From: AG25 sp035517615
Lineage (GTDB): Bacteria > Gemmatimonadota > Gemmatimonadetes > Gemmatimonadales > GWC2-71-9
Direction: 5' to 3'
Assembly (NCBI GenBank): GCA_035517615.1
Contig: DATIYM010000033.1
Span: 1-64,000, forward strand
Length of the DNA: 64,000 nucleotides
Shown one piece after another: positions 49,250 through 58,706 of the stretch; the stretch's first letter is position 1; every line of letters begins with the position of its first letter. The position numbers were made by a program, and so were the translations under genes. The notes under the pieces were generated by a model. The model did not search any database and had not been told where the DNA came from. It saw nothing but the letters and a program-made list of their open reading frames with translations.

Positions 49250-49923
49250 CGGACCAACCCCAGCAGCACGGAAACCGGAATGATGATGTATCCGGCCGCG
49301 ATCGCCACCGCGATCACGGCCGCAAGCCCGCGGCGCCAGCTATCCGTGGGCGCGCGATTCAGCCCCAGGCTCTGCAACGCGCTCCACAGCCCATGGTAGA
49401 GGTGGAATCCGAGAATCAGCATGGCCACGACATAGACCGTCGTGACAGGCCAGTTGGAAAAACTCGCGACGACGTTGTGATAGACGTTGCCCGGAATGAA
49501 GCTCGGGTTGGCCCGGCCGAACGTGAGATCGAGCAGGTGATAGAGCACGTACAGAAAGATCAACACGCCGCCCCAGCGCATGGTGCGCGCGGCGTAAGTG
49601 GTTTCGGCGTGCACGAGCCGGCGATAGGCGGTTGGCCGAGCGGCCCAGCTGGCCCGGGACACGACGACCGCGGCCCAGATGTGCGCGCCGAGCGACACCA
49701 GCAGCACGATCCGGGCCGCCCACAAGAGCTGCCCCGTCGCGAAGAACGGGGTTCCTACCGTTCGCAAACCATTCGCGTACGCATTGAATCGTACGGGTCC
49801 TTCGAACACCTTCAGATTACCGAACAAATGCGCGACCACGAACAGAAACAGAATCAGGCCCGTGACGGCCATGATGATCTTCTGGCCGATCAGCGAACGC
49901 CACAGAGTCTCGAGCCGGCGCAT
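49246..49923 (-). CDS. sdhC: Succinate dehydrogenase cytochrome b558 subunit
   Basis: A 225-residue di-heme membrane anchor with five predicted transmembrane helices (about 15-35, 62-84, 108-130, 145-170, 190-215). Haem-ligand candidates are the His in VVAHLFGNL, LGAHIW, VLYHLLDL and LGFHLYHGLW. Start taken at the ATG of MRRLETLWRSLIGQK. First gene of sdhCAB; divergent from ndh. Confidence 0.92.
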   Translation of the reverse strand: MRRLETLWRSLIGQKIIMAVTGLILFLFVVAHLFGNLKVFEGPVRFNAYANGLRTVGTPFFATGQLLWAARIVLLVSLGAHIWAAVVVSRASWAARPTAYRRLVHAETTYAARTMRWGGVLIFLYVLYHLLDLTFGRANPSFIPGNVYHNVVASFSNWPVTTVYVVAMLILGFHLYHGLWSALQSLGLNRAPTDSWRRGLAAVIAVAIAAGYIIIPVSVLLGLVR

Positions 49924-49965
49924 GCTGGCTCCGCGCGGGAGATGGGGGAAATCGGTGAAACCGCG

Positions 49966-51240
49966 ATGATGATACCCGTCCAAACCGGCGCGAAGCAAGC
50001 GCCGGCGCTCCCCACCGTCGTCATCGTCGGCGCCGGGTTCGGGGGCCTCGCCGCGGCGCGCGCGCTCAAGCACATCCCCGTACGCGTCGTCTTGATCGAT
50101 CGTCATAACTATCACGTGTTCCAGCCACTCCTCTACCAGGTGGCCACCGCCGGCCTCGAACCCTCGTCCATTGCCCGTCCCGTCCGCACGATCCTGCGCG
50201 GCCAGCCGCGCTTCGAGTTCCGCATGACGGACCTCACGGGTCTCGACGCTCCCGGACGGCGCGTGCACACGACCAGCGGAGACATCCCGTTCGACTTTTG
50301 TATTCTGGCCGTCGGCGGCGAGACGAATTTCTTTGGTCTATCACACGTCGAACGCTACGGACTCGGACTCAAGGATCCCGACGAGGCGGTCCTCATCCGC
50401 AATCACGTGCTGCGCGCGTTCGAACAGGCCGTGCTCGAACCCGATGCCGAGCGGCGGCGCGCCCTGCTCACGTTTGTGATCGTCGGTGGCGGCCCGACCG
50501 GCGTCGAAATGGCCGGCGCGCTCTCCGAACTGTCGCGTCTCGTGCTCGCCAAGGACTATCCACGCGTCCACGTCGAAGAGGTCAGCATCGTGCTCATCGA
50601 GGCGGCGGACCATCTGCTCGGCATGATGCCGCCCCGCCTGCAAGCCGCCGCCCTCGCCACGCTCGAGCGGAAGCAGGTCGACGTGCGCTTGTCCACGATC
50701 GTCGACGATTACGAGCCGGGTACCGTTCGCCTGCGCGGCGGGCAGGTCATTTCCGCCCACACGCTGATCTGGGCGGCCGGGGTCAGGGCCGCCGTCGTTG
50801 CCACGAAGCTCGGACTACCGACCGGGCGCCAGCAACGCATTGCCGTCGAACCCACGCTGCAGGTGGAAGGGCATCCCGGTGTCTACGTGATCGGCGATGC
50901 CGCGTATCTCGAGGTCGACGGTCAACCATTGCCGATGCTCGCGCCCGTCGCGATCCAGATGGCCCGGGCCGCGGCCCTCAACATCGCGCGCCAGCTCCGG
51001 GGCCGACCGCCCGAGCCATTTCGCTACCGCGACCCGGGAACGCTCGCCACCATCGGCCGCAACGCGGCGGTTGCTTACATCCACGGGATCGCCTTCAAGG
51101 GATTCGTGGCGTGGCTCGTCTGGTTGTTCGTGCACATCATCCAGCTCATCGGGTTTCGCAACAAGCTGGTCGTCCTGCTCGATTGGGCGTGGGACTACTT
51201 CCTGTACGAGCGGGCCGTGCGGCTCATCTCCGCCGAGTGA
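49966..51240 (+). CDS. ndh: NADH dehydrogenase, type II
   Basis: A flavoprotein of about 424 residues passing electrons from NADH to quinone without proton pumping. FAD site VVIVGAGFGGLAAARALK, NAD site FVIVGGGPTGVEMAGAL, and VYVIGDAAYLEVDGQPLPMLAPVAIQ in several pieces typical of NDH-2. A C-terminal amphipathic or hydrophobic helix pair (GFVAWLVWLFVHIIQLIG) anchors it to the membrane. Start is uncertain among ATGs at 49942, 49966 and 49969. Its stop abuts that of the next gene. Confidence 0.93.
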   Translation: MMIPVQTGAKQAPALPTVVIVGAGFGGLAAARALKHIPVRVVLIDRHNYHVFQPLLYQVATAGLEPSSIARPVRTILRGQPRFEFRMTDLTGLDAPGRRVHTTSGDIPFDFCILAVGGETNFFGLSHVERYGLGLKDPDEAVLIRNHVLRAFEQAVLEPDAERRRALLTFVIVGGGPTGVEMAGALSELSRLVLAKDYPRVHVEEVSIVLIEAADHLLGMMPPRLQAAALATLERKQVDVRLSTIVDDYEPGTVRLRGGQVISAHTLIWAAGVRAAVVATKLGLPTGRQQRIAVEPTLQVEGHPGVYVIGDAAYLEVDGQPLPMLAPVAIQMARAAALNIARQLRGRPPEPFRYRDPGTLATIGRNAAVAYIHGIAFKGFVAWLVWLFVHIIQLIGFRNKLVVLLDWAWDYFLYERAVRLISAE

Positions 51241-51534
51241 TCAGGGCGTGCCGCTCTTGGTCTGCGGGCGGGGAGCACCCGCATGCGGGGGCGTGGTCCG
51301 AGGGCGGGCGCGCCGCGTGACGCCATTCCAACCGCAGTCGAGACACCAGCGACGCTGCAGCACCGGCAGGAGTCGATCCAGGACAACATTTCGGATGGGC
51401 GTCATGACCAACCCACAGCGCGGGCACGTCACGCCGCGCGGCACGAGCATATACGCCACGCCCAGGATGATCGCGAAGCGCATCAGGACCGTAAACAGGA
51501 GTACGACAATGATGAGCAGTTCGGATTTCGTCAT
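51241..51534 (-). CDS. Small membrane protein with zinc ribbon
   Basis: A 97-residue protein of unknown function. One transmembrane segment (about 5-30, LLIIVVLLFTVLMRFAIILGV) is followed by a zinc ribbon with CPRCG (about 37-41) and CLDCG (63-67), then a Pro/Arg-rich tail. It begins 5 nt after the histidine kinase stop on the same strand, so it is probably co-transcribed. Confidence 0.75.
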   Translation of the reverse strand: MTKSELLIIVVLLFTVLMRFAIILGVAYMLVPRGVTCPRCGLVMTPIRNVVLDRLLPVLQRRWCLDCGWNGVTRRARPRTTPPHAGAPRPQTKSGTP

Positions 51535-51538
51535 GGCT

Positions 51539-53569
51539 TCACTCTCCCCCGTTTCCTCCCCCATCCACCCCCGGCTGCGACCCTGAGCGCTCTCCCGCCA
51601 CTTTCGAAAGAGACTCGGCCGCCGTCGCTTGCGCCACAAATTCCACGACCCGTGCTTCCAGCTGCCCCAGCTCTACCGGCTTGACGAGCACCCGCTCGCG
51701 CGGGACCGGGGTGCTGCCGGGCTTCGCAAGCTGGGAGACGTCACCCGACAAGAACAGGATACGCTGCGCCAGCGCCGGCCGTTTCACCTCGAGTGCGGCA
51801 AACAGATCCGAGCCGCTCATCCGCGGCATGCGCAAATCGGCGATGATCACATCGGCGTCGCTGCGCTCGAGCTGGGCCAGCGCTTCCGCACCATCACCCG
51901 CCTCCGTGACTTCGGCTCCGCGACGCTTCAAGAATCTCGCCATTGGCTTTCGGACCGGCTCTTCATCGTCCACAATGAGAATCCGAACGCCGTGAAGCCG
52001 CTCGGCCCGTGCACCGCTTTTGGCTGCTGGTGCAGGCGTCGCCGCCGGCGGAGATGCAGCGCGCGGCTCGCGCGCAGCGACCGACGCGCTTGCGGGAAGT
52101 CGCATCACAAACCGTGCCCCGCCTTCCGATCCCGACGGCTGGGCAAGAGTTAAGTCTCCGCCCGCTTCGCGCGCGATCTGGCGCGAGATATACAGTCCGA
52201 GTCCGGTCCCGCGCCGGCCTTTGGTCGTCGCAAATGGACGGAACAGACGGCCCTGCACGTCCGGGGCAATGCCCGGCCCGTTATCGGAGACGGCGACGCA
52301 CACTGCTCCGCTTTCGACCCAGCTATCCACCGTGAGGTGGCGGGGCGGTTTGATCAGCCGCAGCGAGTCGATGGCGTTCGACAGGAGATTGACCAGTACC
52401 TGCTCGAGCCGGATGGCGTCGCCCGCGACCGCGGGAAGCTCGGCATCGAGCTTTCCGCCCACCGTGATTTCATCGACCCCAAACCGGTACGAAACGAGAT
52501 CGAGCGCGCCTCGGACCACGTCGTTGAGGTTGACGCTCGAGATCCGGTACTCGGTGGAATGCACGAACCGCAACAAGCCGCGCAACAGTTTCGTGGCGCG
52601 TTGCGCCTGACGCAGAACCTGCTGCATCTCCTCGCGCTGTTCCGCCGTCAGCCCGGGCTCGGAGAGCCGGTTTTCCGCATGCGCCGCGATCGCCATCAGC
52701 GGGTTATTGACCTCGTGAGCGATTCCAGCCAGCAGCTCGCCCGCGGCCGCAAACCGGCCCTGCTCTTCCGCGCGGTTACGCAGCACCGCGGTCATCTGAT
52801 TGAAATGCGACGCGAGCCGCCCGGCTTCATCCATGCGGGTGACGGGGAGCTGCGTGTTCAAATCGCCCTCCGCCACGCGAGCGAGGCCCAGCTCCAGGGC
52901 ATCGAGCGGCACGGAGAATCGGCGTCGCAGCGCGAACAGTCCGAGACACGTGAGCAGCACTCCCACGGCAAGCCAGAGGATCAGATCGCGCCGCGTCTCG
53001 CGCACCGCGCCGTCCATGGCGCCCTGCAACGTCTCCAGCACTTCCCGGCCACGGGACGCCACGACGAGCGATTGCTCCGCCGCGTCGCGGATCAAGGAGT
53101 CGGCAACGGCAAGCCCCCGAGCCGCGCGGCTTCGGTCGCCGCGCTCGAGCAGAGCCGCGACGCCCCGTAGCGCCGCGGCGATCTGGAGAAACTGCGAGTC
53201 TCCCCGAGCGAGCGCGGCGCTGAACTGAGGATCGCCTTGGAACCCCGGGGTGGGCGGAGCGCCGACCTCGACGGTCAGCGCTTGCAGCGAATCGAGGAGG
53301 GCAGGGGCGATCCGGCGCGCGGACCGCGCGCGCTCGGCGATTTGGCGGGCCTCGTCGGCCGCGTTATCGCGCCGCGTCAAGTCGGCGATCGCCGAGACGA
53401 TGCGTTGCGTGCCGCGCGCCAGCGTGGACGCGGCCTCCCCGCTCCGGAACAGGACATAAAACGGCACGGCTGCGGCATACAACGCGGCGAAGAAAAACAA
53501 CAGCAGCAGAAGCGTTCGCAGCGTTAGCCAGCGCTGCAGCGAAGGAAACAGTCGGCGCGTAGCGGCCAT
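51539..53569 (-). CDS. Hybrid sensor histidine kinase/response regulator
   Basis: A 676-residue two-component protein. Transmembrane helices at about 17-40 and 196-214 enclose a helical periplasmic sensor region (41-195) with no recognisable ligand fold. A HAMP-like region (215-268) follows, then the kinase: phospho-His285 in GIAHEVNNPL, N-box NLLSNAID (394-401), G1 DNGPGIAP (429-436), G2 GTGLGLY (454-460). After an Ala/Pro linker comes a receiver domain (about 527-650) with Asp578 in IIADLRMP and Lys630. Start at the ATG before MAATRRLFPS. Divergent from the M28 gene. Confidence 0.93.
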   Translation of the reverse strand: MAATRRLFPSLQRWLTLRTLLLLLFFFAALYAAAVPFYVLFRSGEAASTLARGTQRIVSAIADLTRRDNAADEARQIAERARSARRIAPALLDSLQALTVEVGAPPTPGFQGDPQFSAALARGDSQFLQIAAALRGVAALLERGDRSRAARGLAVADSLIRDAAEQSLVVASRGREVLETLQGAMDGAVRETRRDLILWLAVGVLLTCLGLFALRRRFSVPLDALELGLARVAEGDLNTQLPVTRMDEAGRLASHFNQMTAVLRNRAEEQGRFAAAGELLAGIAHEVNNPLMAIAAHAENRLSEPGLTAEQREEMQQVLRQAQRATKLLRGLLRFVHSTEYRISSVNLNDVVRGALDLVSYRFGVDEITVGGKLDAELPAVAGDAIRLEQVLVNLLSNAIDSLRLIKPPRHLTVDSWVESGAVCVAVSDNGPGIAPDVQGRLFRPFATTKGRRGTGLGLYISRQIAREAGGDLTLAQPSGSEGGARFVMRLPASASVAAREPRAASPPAATPAPAAKSGARAERLHGVRILIVDDEEPVRKPMARFLKRRGAEVTEAGDGAEALAQLERSDADVIIADLRMPRMSGSDLFAALEVKRPALAQRILFLSGDVSQLAKPGSTPVPRERVLVKPVELGQLEARVVEFVAQATAAESLSKVAGERSGSQPGVDGGGNGGE

Positions 53570-53645
53570 GCGGATGGAAACAAGAATGTCGCGCTTCTCC
53601 TCCAGAGGCGCAAACCGGGGGAAGCGGATAACTTCGGCACCGCCC

Positions 53646-55736
53646 ATGCGCCTCTTGCCACCGACGGTGTTGCTCGTGCTCGGCTCGTCCGTCTCCGTGA
53701 TCGCACCACTCGGGGCGCAACGGCAGGCGCAACCCGCCTCGGAACGCCAGCTGCTTGCCATTCCCGACACGGCCAGTGTTCGCGCGATGACCCGTGATCT
53801 GAGCGCTCGCCCCCACATGGCGGGCACGCCCGCCGACACCGAGGCGCGCAACTATACGCTCGCCAAACTGGCTTCCTACGGCCTCGTCACCTGGACGAAA
53901 CAGTACGTCGTGTATATGCCGCAGCCCGACACGATCGCGGCCTGGATTCTCTCGCCCGCAGGGCGGCCTCCTGTACAGCTCGATCTCGATGAGCCGCCGC
54001 TCGGACCTGGTCCCGGAGCTGGCGCCACCATCCCCGCGCCCGTGCCTCCATTCAACGCGTACAGTGGCAACGGCGACGTCACGGGCGACGTCGTGTACGT
54101 CAATTACGGCCTGATTCGGGATTACCAGACCCTCGACTCGCTCGGCGTGGGCGTGCGTGGCAGGATCGCGCTGGCACGCTACGGCGGATCGTTCCGCGGC
54201 ATCAAGGAACGCGAGGCGGAACGCCGTGGCGCGCTCGGCCTGATCCTCTATTCAGACCCCCAGGACGATGGCTACGTGCGTGGTGACGTGTATCCAGACG
54301 GGCCGATGCGGCCGCCGGAGGGGATCCAGCGCGGCAGCGTCCTCCTCTCGAACGGCGACCCGACAACGCCTTCCTGGCCGTCCACGCCCGGGGCGAAGCG
54401 TGTTCCGGAGGAGTCGCTGCCGGTGCCGCGCATCCCGGTGATCCCGATGGGATACGGAAACGCGCGACGCCTGCTGGCTCAGCTCGAGGGCGCCTCCGTC
54501 CCCGAGCCGTGGCAGGGTGGACTGCCGTTCCACTATCACACCGGCCCCGGTCCGACCAGAGTCCGGCTCAAGGTGACGAACGAGCGGGGAAGGCAGGCAT
54601 TCCACCCGATCTGGGATACGTTCGGCATGCTGCGCGGCACGCGCTACCCCGATGAGTGGGTGGTCGTCGGCGCGCATCGCGATGCGTGGTCCCCGGGCGC
54701 CGCCGACAACGTCAGCGGCGTGGTCACCGTTCTCGAGACGGCGCGCGCATTCGGCGAGCTGGCGCGCCGGGGATTCTCGCCCGCCCGCACGATCATCTTC
54801 GCGACGTGGGATGCGGAAGAATGGGGTCTGATCGGCTCGACCGAATGGGTCGAGGAGCTCGAGGACACGCTCACGGCGCGGGTGGTCGCCTACGTGAATG
54901 AAGACGATATCACGACGGGACCGCATTTCACGGCGGCGGCAGCGCCGTCACTCAAGCCGTTCATTCGCGACCTGACGCGCGCGGTTCCCAATCCGGTGGG
55001 GCCGGGAAGCGTCTACGACGCGTGGCAAATGGTGGTCGCGGGCGACACGTCCGCGCTGCAATTCGACGATCTCGGTGGCGGGTCCGATTTCGCGGGCTTC
55101 AGCCATCATCTGGGCATCGCGTCGCTGGCGGTGGGGTTCGAGGGGCTGGGCGGCACGTATCACTCGATGTACGACTCGTACGATTGGATGAACCGGTTCG
55201 GCGATCCGCGATTCGTCACGCATCGCGCTGCGGCTCAGCTCGTTTCGCTCGCGACGTTGCGGCTCGCGAACGCAACGATCCTTCCGTTCGACTATGCCGC
55301 GTTTGCGATGGAGCTGACCGCGCTCGAATCACGCATCGACACCGGCATCGCCCAGCGCCGCTGGGGAAACTCCACTGCGCCGCTCAAGGGGGCGCTCGCG
55401 AACCTCGGCGTGGCGGCGCGCGTATTCGCGTCCGTGCGGGACAGCGCGCTCGCTGCTGGAATCGATTCGTCCCGGGCGGTAGCTGCCAATCACTGGCTGA
55501 TGCAGGTGGAGCGCAGGTTGACACGACCGGACGGCCTGGGGACGCGACCCTGGTACCGCAGCCTCGAGTTCGCTTCGGACATGGACAACGGCTATTCCAC
55601 GATGGTGTTCCCCTCGGTGAATGAAGCGCTGCGGTATGGCGATCCGGCGACCGTGGACCGTGAGCTGCGCGACCTCGTGCAGCACATCGACGCGGCCCGA
55701 GATGCGCTGGAACGCGCCACGCGGGCGTTGCGGTGA
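53646..55736 (+). CDS. M28-family metallopeptidase, glutamate carboxypeptidase II-like
   Basis: A 696-residue exported zinc peptidase. Signal peptide 1-25 (VIAPLGAQ). The order of a PA domain inserted in the peptidase, then a C-terminal dimerisation domain, matches PSMA/NAALADase. Metal-site motifs: GAHRDAWSPGAADNVSG, DAEEWGLIGS and YHSMYDSYDWM. It would trim C-terminal acidic residues from peptides outside the cytoplasm. Start at the ATG that gives the signal peptide, 76 bp from the divergent kinase start. Confidence 0.92.
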   Translation: MRLLPPTVLLVLGSSVSVIAPLGAQRQAQPASERQLLAIPDTASVRAMTRDLSARPHMAGTPADTEARNYTLAKLASYGLVTWTKQYVVYMPQPDTIAAWILSPAGRPPVQLDLDEPPLGPGPGAGATIPAPVPPFNAYSGNGDVTGDVVYVNYGLIRDYQTLDSLGVGVRGRIALARYGGSFRGIKEREAERRGALGLILYSDPQDDGYVRGDVYPDGPMRPPEGIQRGSVLLSNGDPTTPSWPSTPGAKRVPEESLPVPRIPVIPMGYGNARRLLAQLEGASVPEPWQGGLPFHYHTGPGPTRVRLKVTNERGRQAFHPIWDTFGMLRGTRYPDEWVVVGAHRDAWSPGAADNVSGVVTVLETARAFGELARRGFSPARTIIFATWDAEEWGLIGSTEWVEELEDTLTARVVAYVNEDDITTGPHFTAAAAPSLKPFIRDLTRAVPNPVGPGSVYDAWQMVVAGDTSALQFDDLGGGSDFAGFSHHLGIASLAVGFEGLGGTYHSMYDSYDWMNRFGDPRFVTHRAAAQLVSLATLRLANATILPFDYAAFAMELTALESRIDTGIAQRRWGNSTAPLKGALANLGVAARVFASVRDSALAAGIDSSRAVAANHWLMQVERRLTRPDGLGTRPWYRSLEFASDMDNGYSTMVFPSVNEALRYGDPATVDRELRDLVQHIDAARDALERATRALR

Positions 55737-55788
55737 CCGGGATATATTTGAAAATCGAAATGTGGGGCGGGGAGGGGGAGGGAGACAC

Positions 55789-56502
55789 GTGGTCGGGAAT
55801 GTGGTAGTCGCGGAGCGACGTGAGCTGACCCGGCGCGCCGCGGACTGGCTCGCTCAGGAAATCGGCAAGGCGATCGGCGCGCGCGGTGGATGCGCCATCG
55901 CGCTCTCCGGCGGCGAAACTCCACGTCCCGTGTATCGCGAGCTCTCGGCCGCGCCACGCATTGATCGGGTGCAATGGAATCGGGTGCACGTCTACTTCGT
56001 CGACGAACGCGCGGTCCCGCCCGATGATCCCGCCAGCAACTATCGCACGGCGCGCGAGACTCTGCTCGAGCGGGTGGCGATCCCGGCCAGCCAAATTCAT
56101 CGCATGGAAGCCGAGCGTCCGGACGTGAACGCCGCGGCCGCCGAGTACGAGCAACTCCTGCCTGCCGCCCTGGACATTCTCGTCCTGGGCATGGGCTCGG
56201 ACGGGCACACCGCGTCCTTGTTTCCTGAATCGCCCGCATTGGGCGAACGGGTGCGCAGAGTGGTACACGCTCAGAGCCCGACACCTCCCGTGAACCGGCT
56301 CACAATCACGCCGCCGGTCATCGCGACGGCGCGGCTGATTGTCGTGCTGGTCACCGGAAGCGAGAAGGCGCCGCAGGTTGCCAAAGTGCTGCGGGGTCCC
56401 GTGAATCCCGAACTCCTGCCCGCACAACTCGCGCGCCCCGGCACGTGGTTCGTCGATACCGACGCCGCCGCGCTGCTCGGCCCACCATTCTCGGACCAGT
56501 AG
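55789..56502 (+). CDS. pgl: 6-phosphogluconolactonase
   Basis: Hydrolyses 6-phosphogluconolactone in the oxidative pentose phosphate pathway. 237 residues. ALSGGETPRPVYREL (34-48), VHVYFVDERAVPPDDPASNY and LGMGSDGHTASLFP are the family motifs. GTG start with GGGAGGGAG upstream. An AT-rich TATATTTGAAAATCGAAA island in the gap before it (from 55743) could be a promoter. First gene of the pgl-pgi-HAD-gnd-zwf cluster. Confidence 0.92.
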   Translation: MVGNVVVAERRELTRRAADWLAQEIGKAIGARGGCAIALSGGETPRPVYRELSAAPRIDRVQWNRVHVYFVDERAVPPDDPASNYRTARETLLERVAIPASQIHRMEAERPDVNAAAAEYEQLLPAALDILVLGMGSDGHTASLFPESPALGERVRRVVHAQSPTPPVNRLTITPPVIATARLIVVLVTGSEKAPQVAKVLRGPVNPELLPAQLARPGTWFVDTDAAALLGPPFSDQ

Positions 56503-56516
56503 TCACGACGACACGC

Positions 56517-58085
56517 ATGGACCTACCCACAGGCAATCTCATCGAGGCCGTAGCACACCGGCTCGCGCATCTGGAGGACGGGCACATCGCTCGCCGCATC
56601 TGGGCCAAGGACCCGACGGTATGGAAACCCGATCCCCGCACACCGGAATTGGCTGACCGGCTGGGCTGGCTCGATGCGGCGCGTACCACCCGCGGGCAGC
56701 TCGCGGGCTGGAGCCCGTTCGTGTCCGGGGCGCGGACCGCATTTGACCGGGTGGTGCTGTGCGGCATGGGCGGATCGAGCCTGGCGCCGCTCGTGCTCGC
56801 CGACCTCTTCGGACCAGCCAAGGGATTTCCGCGGCTCGCCGTGCTCGACAGTACAGACCCGGAAGCCGTCGCGCGCGCAACCCCGCGTTCGGCGGCGGAG
56901 CTCGGTCGCACGCTGTTCATTATCTCCAGCAAATCCGGCACCACGCTCGAACCGGACTGTTTTTACCGCTACTTCTGGAAGCGCGCCGGGGAACCCGGAG
57001 CGCAGTTCGCGGCAATCACCGATCCCGGCACACCGCTCGAGCACCTTGCCCGGGAACGCGGTTTCCGGTCGGTATTCCCCGCGCCTGCGGACGTCGGCGG
57101 CCGCTACTCGGCCTTGACCCCGTTCGGGATGGTCCCCGCCGCGCTGCTCGGACTCGACGTCGAGCGCCTGCTCGCATCCGCCGAGCAGGCCGCGCGCAGC
57201 TCGGGGCCCGACGTGCCCGCCAGCCGGAATCCTGCGGTGCAACTGGGCGCGATCCTCGGAGAGGCCGCGCGTGCGGGAAGAAACAAACTCACGTTCGTGC
57301 TTTCGTCCCGCCTCACGATGCTGGGGTTGTGGCTCGAGCAACTGGTCGCGGAAAGTACCGGAAAAGAGGGCACGGGCATTCTTCCCATCGCCGGTGAGGC
57401 GTTGGGTGGCCCAGAGGTGTACGGCGGCGACCGCATTTTCGCGGCGATCACGCTGGAAGGCGACGACGATACGAAGCTCGCGAGCGGGCTCGATGCGTTG
57501 GAGCGAGCGGGACATCCGGTGCTGCGCTCGCGTCTCGCGAATCCCTACGAGCTGGGTGGCGAATTTTTCCGCTGGGAGCTCGCCACCGCGGTTGCGGGAG
57601 CGATACTCGGCATCAATCCGTTCGATCAGCCGAATGTCGCGGAGAGCAAGGCGAACACGGAGCGGGTGCTTGCGGCGCAGACCGCCCCCGCTCCCCCGGC
57701 CGGCGCGCGCGAGCTCGCGGCATTCTGGGAGCGGATCCAGCCGGGAGACTACGTCGCACTCATGGCGTATCTCCCGCCCACGAACGAGAACGATCGAACG
57801 CTCGGAACGATTCAACAGCGGCTGCGGGATCGGCTGCGTGTGGCCACGACGCTCGGCTACGGCCCTCGATTCCTTCATTCTACGGGGCAGCTGCACAAGG
57901 GCGGGCCCGCGGTCGGTCACTTCATTCAGATCACCCAGCACGCGGCTCGCGATGTCTCGATTCCCGGAAAGCCGTTCACGTTCGGGCAGCTCGAGCTGGC
58001 GCAGGCGGAAGGTGATCTCCAGGCCTTACGCAAGCGGGGACGGCCGGCCTTGCGGCTCGATGGCCTTGGGCTGCTCACGTCATGA
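56517..58085 (+). CDS. pgi: Glucose-6-phosphate isomerase
   Basis: A 522-residue isomerase, cytoplasmic. Sugar-isomerase segments include GMGGSSLAPLVLADLF, IISSKSGTTLEPD, GGRYSALTPFGMV and LHKGGPAVGHF. The sequence is the form found as the PGI half of transaldolase-PGI fusions in some bacteria, but here it stands alone with no transaldolase domain. ATG 14 nt after pgl; end overlaps the HAD gene by ATGA. Confidence 0.9.
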   Translation: MDLPTGNLIEAVAHRLAHLEDGHIARRIWAKDPTVWKPDPRTPELADRLGWLDAARTTRGQLAGWSPFVSGARTAFDRVVLCGMGGSSLAPLVLADLFGPAKGFPRLAVLDSTDPEAVARATPRSAAELGRTLFIISSKSGTTLEPDCFYRYFWKRAGEPGAQFAAITDPGTPLEHLARERGFRSVFPAPADVGGRYSALTPFGMVPAALLGLDVERLLASAEQAARSSGPDVPASRNPAVQLGAILGEAARAGRNKLTFVLSSRLTMLGLWLEQLVAESTGKEGTGILPIAGEALGGPEVYGGDRIFAAITLEGDDDTKLASGLDALERAGHPVLRSRLANPYELGGEFFRWELATAVAGAILGINPFDQPNVAESKANTERVLAAQTAPAPPAGARELAAFWERIQPGDYVALMAYLPPTNENDRTLGTIQQRLRDRLRVATTLGYGPRFLHSTGQLHKGGPAVGHFIQITQHAARDVSIPGKPFTFGQLELAQAEGDLQALRKRGRPALRLDGLGLLTS

Positions 58086-58690
58086 GCATCACCCACGTGT
58101 TCTTCGATATCGGGGGAGTGCTGGGGTCGAACGGCTGGGACGCGCCCATGCGTGCGGCCGCGGCGGCGGAGTTCACGCTCGACCCTGAGGACTTCGCCGA
58201 ACGGCACGAAGAAGCCGTCGGTTCCTTCGAGCAGGGGCGGATGTCGCTCGACGAGTATCTCGACGCCACGGTGTTCTACCGGCCGAGACCGTTCTCGCGG
58301 GATGCATTTCGCGCGTTCATGTTCGCGCAGAGTGTGCCGTATCCCGACACCATCCGCTTCGCGCGGTCGCTCGAGCGGAGCGGCCGGTACCGCCTGATGA
58401 CGCTCAACAACGAATCGCAAGACTTGAACGTCCATCGCGTGCAGCAATTCGGGCTCGTCGGAATTTTCACCACCTTCTTTTCGTCGTGCTGGGTCGGCGT
58501 GCTGAAGCCGTCACGCCGCATTTACGAGCTGGCGCTCGCGATGTCCCAGGCTGATGCGGGGTGTTCAGTGCTGGTGGACGACCGGGAGCGGAATCTCGAA
58601 CCGGCGCGAGCCCTCGGAATGCAGGGCGTCCTGTTCACCGGAGTACCGGCGCTCGCTCGAGATCTCGCGGCGCTCGGGGTCACGCCTTGA
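58082..58690 (+). CDS. HAD-superfamily hydrolase
   Basis: A 202-residue HAD-IA-type protein. Motif I is FFDIGGVLG, with Gly where the second Asp is usual, as in a known group of sugar-phosphate phosphatases; motif II LTLNNES-like MTLNNES, motif III around LKPSRRIYELA, and motif IV VLVDDRERNL. Sits between pgi and gnd, which suggests a sugar-phosphate or repair phosphatase role (inference). Confidence 0.85.
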   Translation: MSITHVFFDIGGVLGSNGWDAPMRAAAAAEFTLDPEDFAERHEEAVGSFEQGRMSLDEYLDATVFYRPRPFSRDAFRAFMFAQSVPYPDTIRFARSLERSGRYRLMTLNNESQDLNVHRVQQFGLVGIFTTFFSSCWVGVLKPSRRIYELALAMSQADAGCSVLVDDRERNLEPARALGMQGVLFTGVPALARDLAALGVTP

Positions 58691-58706
58691 AAGCGGGAGA
58701 ATACGC